The notes below the pieces were generated by a model, which searched no databases, was not told the origin of the DNA, and was given only the letters and a program-made list of their open reading frames with translations. Source: Lentzea sp. NBRC 105346 (GTDB lineage: Bacteria > Actinomycetota > Actinomycetes > Mycobacteriales > Pseudonocardiaceae). From it: a DNA stretch of 64,000 nt. Of this stretch, positions 46,426-53,599 are shown in pieces. Made by a program: the position numbers and the translations under genes. Each line of letters starts with the position of its first letter. The stretch's first letter is position 1. The stretch is from the NCBI RefSeq assembly GCF_030269605.1, contig NZ_BSTQ01000002.1, positions 434,001-498,000 on the forward strand, in the 5' to 3' direction.

Positions 46426-46530
46426 TCAGGCGTTGTTGTTCAGGTTCAGGTTGTTGTTGTTCACGTTGTTGTTGACGTTGTTGTTCAGGTTCGCGTTGTT
46501 GTTCCGGTTGTTGTTGCGGTTGTTGTTCAT
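46426..46530 (-). CDS. Asn-rich 34-residue peptide (24 Asn, all AAC codons)
   Basis: ATG 46530 to TGA 46426. The peptide is built of NNN triplets separated by single residues (R, R, A, then L, V, V, L, A), with two N-L insertions. All 24 Asn codons are AAC. The Shine-Dalgarno is weak (GAAAGTGG). It is on the same strand as, and 223 bp upstream of, the PucR-type gene, with the strong hairpin in between. This suits an attenuation leader that senses Asn-tRNA charging. A secreted or structural peptide or a chance GTT repeat cannot be excluded. Not a recognised family. Confidence 0.45.
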   Translation of the reverse strand: MNNNRNNNRNNNANLNNNVNNNVNNNNLNLNNNA

Positions 46531-46605
46531 GTCGCACCACTTTCACCAGGGGGAGTGGAACCCGGTCTCGCCGGGTAGCAGCAACAATCCAGGCCGCGGC
46601 CCATC

Positions 46606-46684
46606 GGTCACATCGCCCACGTGGGTACATGAGCTATCAAAGAAACACCCAGTACCCAGTTGACCGCATGGGTGATGTGTGACC
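46606..46684. promoter_or_regulatory. Facing operator pair before oxygenase copy 2
   Basis: GGTCACATCGCCCACGTGGG (from 46606; contains the perfect palindrome CCCACGTGGG) faces ACCGCATGGGTGATGTGTGACC (46663-46684). Same design as at 38563-38664 but the spacing between the sites is shorter (34 rather than about 60 bp) and the second site carries a 2-bp insertion. Confidence 0.65.
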
Positions 46685-46739
46685 CCATGGCGATTCCCCA
46701 GGCTGATTCACAGTTCCCGCCCGGCCGAGAGGACCTGTC

Positions 46740-47741
46740 ATGACCACGCAGCTCGACCGTTTCACGCCCCTGCACACCGACACCGGTGCGGACGTGTTGA
46801 CCGTGACCCTGACCGACGAGGAGAAGCGGGACGTCCGCCGGCTCACCGGTGCGCTCACCGCCGACAAACACGCGCTGATCGACTCACCGGACTGGGTCGA
46901 CCGGGCGCGTGCGTTGTCGTGCCGGCTGCCGCTGTCGCTGCGCAGCGCGTTGCGCAGGTTCCGCCGCGAGCCGGGGCCGGAGGCCGTGCTGCTGGTGCGC
47001 AACCTCCCGCTCGGGCCACTGCCCCCCACGCCGAGCAACCCCGGTTCGGTCGAGCACCACCCGTCCACGCCTGCCGCCGCGTTGTTCCTGACGACCGTGC
47101 ACATCGGTGACGTCACGGCGTTCCGCCCGGAGAAGGGCGGCGCGCTGGTGCAGAACGTGGTACCGGTGCCGGGCCAGGAGGACTTCCAGGGCAACGCCGG
47201 CTCGGTCGCGCTGAAGATGCACGTGGAGAACGCTTTCCACCAGCACCGCCCGGACTACGTGGCGCTGCTGTGCCTGCGCAACGACCACGACGACATCGCG
47301 GGCCTGCGCACGTCGAGCATCCGCCGCGCGCTGCCGCTGCTGTCCGGCCACGCCCGCGCCGTGCTGTCGCAGCCGCGGTTCGTCACCAACGCGCCGCCCT
47401 CGTTCGGCAACTCGGTGCCCGCGGCCGAGCCGCAGCCGATCCTGCTGGGCGACCTGGAGGACCCGGACGTCGTCGTCGACTTCCACGCCACCGACCCGCT
47501 GGACGTCGAGGCGGCCGCCGCGCTCGACGAGCTCGGCCACGCGTTCGACCAGGTGACGCGCACGTTCATCCTGCGCTCCGGCGATCTGGCCATTGTGGAC
47601 AATCGGCTCGCCATGCACGGGCGCACCGCGTTCCGCCCGCGGTACGACGGCCAGGACCGCTGGCTGCAGCGCACTTTCGTGCACCTGGACCCGCGCCGCA
47701 CCCGGTCGCTGCGCGCGGGCGACGGCAACGTCCTGTCCTGA
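46740..47741 (+). CDS. Fe(II)/2-oxoglutarate amino acid oxygenase (AsnO/clavaminate synthase-like), copy 2
   Basis: 333 residues, the same length as copy 1, with HVENAFH and NRLAMHGR iron ligands and DRWLQRTF. Long blocks are identical between the copies (GALVQNVVPVPGQEDFQGNAG, then NDHDD and GLRTSSIRRALPLL). The N-terminal 40 residues and a segment near 230-260 differ most. It may hydroxylate a second residue or be a duplicate of the first. ATG 46740 follows GAGAGGA. Its 3' end meets a palindrome shared with the convergent LAL gene. Confidence 0.9.
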   Translation: MTTQLDRFTPLHTDTGADVLTVTLTDEEKRDVRRLTGALTADKHALIDSPDWVDRARALSCRLPLSLRSALRRFRREPGPEAVLLVRNLPLGPLPPTPSNPGSVEHHPSTPAAALFLTTVHIGDVTAFRPEKGGALVQNVVPVPGQEDFQGNAGSVALKMHVENAFHQHRPDYVALLCLRNDHDDIAGLRTSSIRRALPLLSGHARAVLSQPRFVTNAPPSFGNSVPAAEPQPILLGDLEDPDVVVDFHATDPLDVEAAAALDELGHAFDQVTRTFILRSGDLAIVDNRLAMHGRTAFRPRYDGQDRWLQRTFVHLDPRRTRSLRAGDGNVLS

Positions 47742-47746
47742 ACCCT

Positions 47747-47781
47747 CGTGAAGGCCACCTTCAGGGAAGGTGGCCTTCACG
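47747..47781. repeat. Palindromic element, second copy (bidirectional terminator position)
   Basis: CGTGAAGGCCACCTTC, loop AGG, then its exact complement. It contains the stop codon and last five codons (REGHLP) of LAL 2 and lies 6 bp after the oxygenase stop. The same REGHLP is encoded by the copy inside CLF-like protein 1. Confidence 0.9.
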
Positions 47782-50280
47782 GAGGTCGGCGCGGCCGGAG
47801 ATGCCGAGCTTGCGGTAGCTGTTGGTGAGGTGCTTCTCGACGGTGCGGCGGCTGAGGCCGAGCTCCTCGGCGATGTCGAGGTTGGTCAGGCCGCGCACGG
47901 CCAGTTCCAGGACGCGCTGCTCCGCACCGGACAGCCCCGTCGAAGGCGGCGGCGCGGGCTTCTCTGCCTCGGGTTCGGCGGGATATCCCAGTGCCTGCAA
48001 CGCTTTCGCGAGCTGGGCACTGTCCGCGGAGGTCTCCAGCACGTCCACCGCCTGACGCAGCAGGCCGGCATCACCGGTCAGCTCCCCCAGCACCCGCAGG
48101 GCGCGGCCGAGCGTGGCGGGCGCGCCCCACGCGGCGGCGAGCTCGTACTGTTCCTCCGCGAGCCGCACCGCGTGCTCGACGTCGCCGAGCCGCACCTGCA
48201 GCGGCACGACCCACATGCGCCACGGGAACATCGACGGGTTGCGGCGGCCCGCGCCGTCGAGCTGCTTGCCGAAGTCCAGCGCCTGCGCCACGGCGAACGC
48301 GACCTCGCCGTCGTCGACGATCTCCGCGGTGCGCAGCAGCTCGATCAGCATCGACTCCCACCGGCGGGTGGCGGAGCGTTTCTCGTAGTGCGCGAGCAGC
48401 CGTCTGCGCAACGACCGGTCGCACGTCTCCAGCGCGAGCCACGACAGGGCGGGCACGAACAGCGAGTCCTGCACCTCCCAGTCGAGCACCGAGTGGTTCA
48501 TCGCCTCGGCGGCGAACGCCTTCGCGCGGTCCCGCTGCCCGGTGCGGGCGAGCACGAGGGCCTGTTCGATCCGGATCAGCGCCCGTTCCTCTGGGGTCGC
48601 GGACCGCGCCGAGGTGGCGAGCCAGTCGGACAGTTCCGCGGTGGCGTCGGCGTTCACCAGCGCGGTCACCACCAGCGGCAGCGTCGAGTGCACGTGCTCG
48701 GGCACCGGGTCCTCCCGCGCGAGCACCTGCCGCAGCAGCGCGGCCGTGTCCGCCGCGGTCGTCAGGTTCGCGGTCACGGTGAGGTGCAGCAACATCACCA
48801 GCAGCTCGCGCTCGCCCGCGGTGGCGAGGCGGTTGCCCAGCTGCGCGAGCCGGTCCGCCGCGGCCACCAGGCCGGGCTCCTCCCCGGCGTGCACGAACCG
48901 GACCCGTGCCTCCAGCCGCAACGCCAGGTCGCGGTCCGCGCCGGTCCACCGTTCCGGCGCGCCGAACTCCTCGCCGACCGCGCACACCAGCTCGCGGACC
49001 GTCCGCGACGCCGAGTCGAGCATCGGCAACCCCAGTCGCACCACGGCTTCCGCGCGGTCGCGGATCGAGGTGAACAACGGCACCGCACGTGTGATGTGCC
49101 GGGTCGAGGCCGAGGGGTCGACGCCGCGCGTAACGGTCGCGAGGTCCACCAGCAGCCGGGCCCGCGTCACCCCGGCGACCGCGCCGTCGACCAGCGCACG
49201 CCGCAGGTAGCGCACCGCGACCTCGTGCGCGCCCCGCCGTGCCGCCACGAGCGCGGCCTGCCGCAGCACCTGGATCGCCCACGGCTGCAGGGAACTGGTC
49301 ACGACGGTCAGGTGCGCGGCCACCTCCTCGGCGGGTTCTCCCCTGCCGTGCAACAGTTCCGCGATCCGCACGTGCACGCGCTCGCGTTCCTCGATCGGCA
49401 TGGACTCCTCGACGAGGTCGCGCACGAAACCGGGCAGCGCGCGGTCGGCGAGCATGTCCATGCCCGCGAGGTGCTGCTGCGCGGCGGCGTACTCGTCCGC
49501 GGTCAGGCCGGCCAGCGTCGCGCACAGGTCCGCGTCCACCTGCTCCCCCGCGACGGCCATGATCCGCACCAGGTCGTTCACGCCCTCGGGCTGCGTCCGC
49601 AGGCACGTCAGCAGCCGGTCGCCGAGCGAGGACGGGCGCAGCGCCAACGCCACGTCCACATTGGACTCGGTCGGCTCGATGCCGCCGCAGAACAGCTCCA
49701 GCAGCATCGTCGTCAGGAACAACGGGTTGCCGCCCGACGTGCGGTGGCAGGCGGCGACGAAGTCCTCGTGGCCGGGCTCGCGGAACCGTTCCCGCACCAT
49801 CACCGCGGTGGCGGCGGCGGACAGCGGCCGGGGCCGCAGCACGTGAGCCTGGTCGACCAGGTCGCCGATCCGCGGTCCGGCCGACCTGCGGTCGCCCTCG
49901 CGCAGCGCCACGACGAGCAGAACACGCCTGGTGCCGAGCTCTCCGGCGATCTCGGCGAGCCACCGCACGGACGACTCGTCCGCCCACTGCAGGTCGTCGA
50001 TCATGACGACGAGCGGGCGATGTGTCCCCCACGTGCTCACGTCGCCGCCTGCCGTCAGCTGCCGCACAACGCCGTACGGCACATGGCCTTCCAACGGTGA
50101 CACGCGCACGAACACCGTCTCGGCGCCCAGCTCGGTGGCGATACCGGTAACCGCGCCCAGCAACGCCGACCGGCCCGCGCCGAGCGGGCCGGTGATCACC
50201 ACGACCGAGCCGGATCCGGCGGCCGCCGCGCGGGCGGCGGCCGTCAGGAGCGTGACCTCCGCGTCACGCTCCAGCAGCAT
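47761..50280 (-). CDS. LAL-type LuxR regulator 2
   Basis: 839 residues. Walker A GPLGAGRSALL (about 32), Walker B LVVMIDDLQWAD (about 88), a helical middle part, and HTH about 775-830 (LSGAEQRVLELAVRGLTNLDIAEEL, LSRRTVEKHL). It starts at ATG 50280 inside the end of the preceding gene (17-bp overlap). The last residues REGHLP come from a palindromic element, so the original C-terminus may have been replaced. Confidence 0.92.
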   Translation of the reverse strand: MLLERDAEVTLLTAAARAAAAGSGSVVVITGPLGAGRSALLGAVTGIATELGAETVFVRVSPLEGHVPYGVVRQLTAGGDVSTWGTHRPLVVMIDDLQWADESSVRWLAEIAGELGTRRVLLVVALREGDRRSAGPRIGDLVDQAHVLRPRPLSAAATAVMVRERFREPGHEDFVAACHRTSGGNPLFLTTMLLELFCGGIEPTESNVDVALALRPSSLGDRLLTCLRTQPEGVNDLVRIMAVAGEQVDADLCATLAGLTADEYAAAQQHLAGMDMLADRALPGFVRDLVEESMPIEERERVHVRIAELLHGRGEPAEEVAAHLTVVTSSLQPWAIQVLRQAALVAARRGAHEVAVRYLRRALVDGAVAGVTRARLLVDLATVTRGVDPSASTRHITRAVPLFTSIRDRAEAVVRLGLPMLDSASRTVRELVCAVGEEFGAPERWTGADRDLALRLEARVRFVHAGEEPGLVAAADRLAQLGNRLATAGERELLVMLLHLTVTANLTTAADTAALLRQVLAREDPVPEHVHSTLPLVVTALVNADATAELSDWLATSARSATPEERALIRIEQALVLARTGQRDRAKAFAAEAMNHSVLDWEVQDSLFVPALSWLALETCDRSLRRRLLAHYEKRSATRRWESMLIELLRTAEIVDDGEVAFAVAQALDFGKQLDGAGRRNPSMFPWRMWVVPLQVRLGDVEHAVRLAEEQYELAAAWGAPATLGRALRVLGELTGDAGLLRQAVDVLETSADSAQLAKALQALGYPAEPEAEKPAPPPSTGLSGAEQRVLELAVRGLTNLDIAEELGLSRRTVEKHLTNSYRKLGISGRADLREGHLP

Positions 50281-52612
50281 CGCGGGCCATCCTGGGCCGG
50301 GTCAGCGCGTCGACCCAGCGCGGCTCGGTGAGCGCCCGCACGTCCGCGACGAGCCCACCGGCGTCCAGCGGCACCGTCGCCTGCTGCACCATCCGCGTGA
50401 ACCGCAGCGTGGATCGGGCGGTGCGCGACGCCTTCACCGCGCGCTCGCGGTGGTGCGCCGGGCGTTCGCCGATCATCGCGGCCCGCAGGTGCGCTCCGCC
50501 GAGCGTGCCCGCGTCGCCCCACGCCTCGGCGAGCCGGATCTCCTCCCGCACCAGGCGGAGCGCGTCCTCGGTGCGCCCGCAGCGGTGCAGGGCGACCGCG
50601 CCGAACGACCGCCACGACATCAGCGCCGGGTTGCGCCACCGGCGGGCGAGCATGACCCGGCCGCATTCCTCGAACAGCGTGGCGGCACGGGTGAAGTCGC
50701 CCGTGACGAGGTTCAGCAGGCCCCGCGCGAAGTCGAGGTGCACGCCCTGGAACCCGCCGGCAGGCTCCGCGGTGGCGGAGATCCGCTCGGCCTCGTCGTG
50801 CCGCCCGGCTTCCAGCTCCAGCACCAGCCGCAGGCCGGTGAACACCGGCCGCACCGTCGGGTGCCAGTGCTCCGGGGGCAGTTCGCGGGTCGCGCGGTCC
50901 AGGTCGTGCGCGGCGTCGGCGAGCATGCCCTGACGCCAGAAACCCTTGGCACGCATCAGCAACGCCCACCCGGACAACACGGGCAGCCCGCGCCGGCCCG
51001 CCTCGATGATCACCGCGTCGAGCGCCGCCGTCGACTCGCCGAAGTCACCCATGAGCGAGAGCGACCGGGCCGCGTGCACCCACGGCAGCAGCAACGGTTC
51101 CCGCTGGGGTGAACCGGCGAGCACCGCGCGGGCGAGCTTGCGGGCGCGGCCGATGTCGCGACCCGCGGTCACCAGCTGCCACGCCGTGATCGCCGCGTCG
51201 GCGGGATCTCCGACCCGCGGCACCAGGGGTGCCAGGCCGGCCAGCTCCGGGGCCTCGTGCGGCGCGTCGTCCGAGAGCCAGTACAACGCGGCGAGATCGC
51301 GATCGGCGACCATGCGGTACGCCAGCTCGGTGTTGCCGCGCGCCAGCACCAGTTCGACGGCCGCGGCGGTGCCGGCCGCGACGAGCTTGCGCTCACCGGC
51401 GTCCGGCGCGTGGCGGACCTCGGCCGCGCCGCAGTCCACCAGCAGTGCGGCGCGTTCTTCCGACGCCGTGGGTTCGGCGAGCGCACGGGTCAGCAGGCGC
51501 ACGCGGGCGCGGTCGTCGTCGGTGCCGCGGGCCGCGTTGCGCAGCACTTCCAGCACCCACGGTTCACCGATCGGGCCCGCGCCGAGCAGGAGGTTCGCGA
51601 TCACGTCGTCGGGCAACGCGGTCCGGTGCGCCAGGCTCGCGGCAGCGGCGTGCAGTTCGGCGCGTTCCTCCCACGACGTCGTGCCCAGCACGAGCGAGGC
51701 GGCGACGCAGCACGGCAACGAACCGCCGACGAGCAGTCCCGCGGCGGTCAGCGCGTCGGCCTCGTCGGCGTAGGCCGAGCCCAGTCCCGCGACGACCGCG
51801 GAGTCGCGCAGGCCGAACACCTCGTGGCACACGGCCATCGTGCGGACCAGCCGTTGCGCCGGTCGCGGCAGCGCGTCGACGGCGCGCGTCACCAGGTCCT
51901 GCCACCCGCCGAGCGCGAGCTCCGGCACGTCCTGCGGCCTCGGCATCGCCGACCGGGCCGCCAGCGCGACGAGCACGCGCCGCACCACGGCGGGTGAGCC
52001 GCGCGTCTCGTCGACCAGCACGTCGACGAACTTCTCGGAGACCGGTGCGGGGCAGGCCGCGGCGAGCAGGCGGGTGATCCCGTCGCGGCCCAGCAACGGC
52101 AGCACGTACTCGTTCAGGCGGGCCGCGGCGTCCCGCAGCGCGGCGACGATCGGGTGCGCGGCGCTACAGCCCGCCACGAGCAGCAGCGGCGCGTGCGACG
52201 TGCGCATCGCCAGTGCCACGAGCAGGGACGCCGAGTCCGGGTCGATCCACTGCACGTCGTCCACGACCACGACGAGCGGGCGTTCCCGCGCCGCTTCCAG
52301 CACCGCCCGGCACCTGCGCTGCCGATCGTCCACAAAGGACATACTGAGTGCGGACAACACCTGGCTCGCCGCACCGGACGGCACGGTGCGCTCGTCCGGG
52401 GAGCAGCGCGCCCACACCACACGCGCGCCGCGGGACCGCGCGGTGGACGCCGCCAGCTCCAGCGCGGTGGTCAGGCCGCCACCCGGCGGCGCGTGCACGA
52501 GCAGTACGGACGACATGTCCGCCACGGCCCGGTCGACCACCCGCCGGTACTGGTCGCGTTCCACCAGCAGCCCGGCCCACGACGCCTGGTCGTGCCACGC
52601 GAGGCGCGTCAT
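50264..52612 (-). CDS. LAL-like ATPase without DNA-binding domain
   Basis: 782 residues, same architecture as the LAL proteins: Walker A APPGGGLTTAL (about 43; the Lys of GKT is replaced by Leu-Thr), Walker B LVVVVDDVQWID (about 113), TPR-like region. It ends RWVDALTRPRMARDAAGA with no LuxR HTH. It is coupled by ATGA to the upstream PAS-LuxR gene, which has an HTH but no ATPase. The two may work as a split regulator. The weak Walker A suggests loss of ATP hydrolysis. Confidence 0.85.
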   Translation of the reverse strand: MTRLAWHDQASWAGLLVERDQYRRVVDRAVADMSSVLLVHAPPGGGLTTALELAASTARSRGARVVWARCSPDERTVPSGAASQVLSALSMSFVDDRQRRCRAVLEAARERPLVVVVDDVQWIDPDSASLLVALAMRTSHAPLLLVAGCSAAHPIVAALRDAAARLNEYVLPLLGRDGITRLLAAACPAPVSEKFVDVLVDETRGSPAVVRRVLVALAARSAMPRPQDVPELALGGWQDLVTRAVDALPRPAQRLVRTMAVCHEVFGLRDSAVVAGLGSAYADEADALTAAGLLVGGSLPCCVAASLVLGTTSWEERAELHAAAASLAHRTALPDDVIANLLLGAGPIGEPWVLEVLRNAARGTDDDRARVRLLTRALAEPTASEERAALLVDCGAAEVRHAPDAGERKLVAAGTAAAVELVLARGNTELAYRMVADRDLAALYWLSDDAPHEAPELAGLAPLVPRVGDPADAAITAWQLVTAGRDIGRARKLARAVLAGSPQREPLLLPWVHAARSLSLMGDFGESTAALDAVIIEAGRRGLPVLSGWALLMRAKGFWRQGMLADAAHDLDRATRELPPEHWHPTVRPVFTGLRLVLELEAGRHDEAERISATAEPAGGFQGVHLDFARGLLNLVTGDFTRAATLFEECGRVMLARRWRNPALMSWRSFGAVALHRCGRTEDALRLVREEIRLAEAWGDAGTLGGAHLRAAMIGERPAHHRERAVKASRTARSTLRFTRMVQQATVPLDAGGLVADVRALTEPRWVDALTRPRMARDAAGA

Positions 52613-53241
52613 TGGACGAACTCGGGGGCGACTCTCGGCGGCCAGCTCGCGATGCTCAGCACCCCCGCGCTGTACGCCTTCGACACCAGGGATGTCCGGT
52701 TCGCGGCGCCGAGCTTTTTGAGCATGCCGCGGATGTGGTACTCGACGCCCTGGCGGCTGAGGAAGTTGCGTGAAGCGATCCGCACGGTCGACTCGCCGCC
52801 CGCGACGCCCTCGAGGATCCGGGCGTCGAGCTCGGTCAGCGTCCGCCGTGAGTCGGCGGACGATGCCGGCTCGGGGATGTTGACCACGACGACGAGCTGA
52901 GACAGCGAACCGGTGTGGTCGCGGACCGCGATGCCGGTCAGGTCACCGCTCACCGCACCGCCCAGGCCGCCGAGATGTTCGACGAACCGCTGCCGCCTGC
53001 CGTCGATGAGCCGCTCGAACTGCAGCCGCACGCGCGCGCGGTTCGCCGAATGTAACAGGTCCAGGAAACTCACGCCTTCGCGACCGCCGAAGCGGGCCAC
53101 GAAGTCCTGGTTGAGCTGCACGATCGCGAGCTGGGCATCCAGGCTGGCCAGACACAGGCCGGAGCGTTCCTGCAGGGACCGGAAGACGCCGACGTCCGCG
53201 GACGTCGCCTCCCCGAACGGGTAAAAGGAGCGAAGCGTCAC
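52609..53241 (-). CDS. PAS-LuxR regulator (PimM type)
   Basis: 210 residues from GTG 53241, behind AGAGGAAG at 9 bp; an upstream ATG (53298) lacks a ribosome site. The N-terminal PAS domain spans about 25-130 (SGLCLASLDAQLAIVQLNQDF), and the C-terminal LuxR HTH about 145-205 has LSRQGVEYHIRGMLKKLGA, close to the recognition helix of PimM-type regulators. Such proteins activate polyene and other secondary-metabolite genes from CTVGGGAWWTCCCBAG sites, one of which lies at 23665. First gene of a three-gene regulator operon. Confidence 0.87.
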   Translation of the reverse strand: MTLRSFYPFGEATSADVGVFRSLQERSGLCLASLDAQLAIVQLNQDFVARFGGREGVSFLDLLHSANRARVRLQFERLIDGRRQRFVEHLGGLGGAVSGDLTGIAVRDHTGSLSQLVVVVNIPEPASSADSRRTLTELDARILEGVAGGESTVRIASRNFLSRQGVEYHIRGMLKKLGAANRTSLVSKAYSAGVLSIASWPPRVAPEFVQ

Positions 53242-53369
53242 GGGATACCACTTCCTCTCATTCGAGTTGCTTCCGGTCACAATCACCGCCGTGGGCATTT
53301 TCCGATGTTTTCGGAATTACTTGTGATCCGCACCGCCGATCGTATGCAGTGCGCGAGAGGGGGGTCAAC

Positions 53370-53520
53370 TAAAGTTACGAGAGCGATCCTAACTTTACGG
53401 TCCACCCCTACTCGGGGTGCGGTCGCCCGGCAGCGTCCCAACTGATGGTTCGGTCCAGCCAGTTGAGACGTTTTCTCCATGGTTTCCCCCACATCTACCT
53501 GCACGGACGTGACCGAACCA
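53370..53520. promoter_or_regulatory. Promoter region of the PAS-LuxR operon with three inverted repeats
   Basis: (a) TAAAGTTA (53370-53377) / TAACTTTA (53390-53397), AT-rich, perfect. (b) CACCCC-TACTC-GGGGTG (53403-53419), hairpin that could end the upstream LAL 4 transcript. (c) TGGTTCGGTC (53446-53455) / GACCGAACCA (53511-53520), perfect, 55 bp apart, the same half-site as at 46343. The 53242-53599 gap holds no gene. Confidence 0.6.
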
Positions 53521-53599
53521 CCCAATCGGATCATCCTGGCAGGGCCATCCGCGAAACAGGCAAGAACGTTGCGGAATACCGCAGGTGAAAACCGGATAC

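Noticed and set aside
46433-46663. Plus-strand Leu/Phe-rich ORF over the GTT repeat
   Set aside because: It is the complement of the AAC run. It looks membrane-like only because of the repeat, has no Shine-Dalgarno, and would run through the operator region.
52609-53298. 229-codon start for the PAS-LuxR protein
   Set aside because: ATG 53298 has no Shine-Dalgarno; GTG 53241 has AGAGGAAG at 9 bp. Kept as an alternative only.
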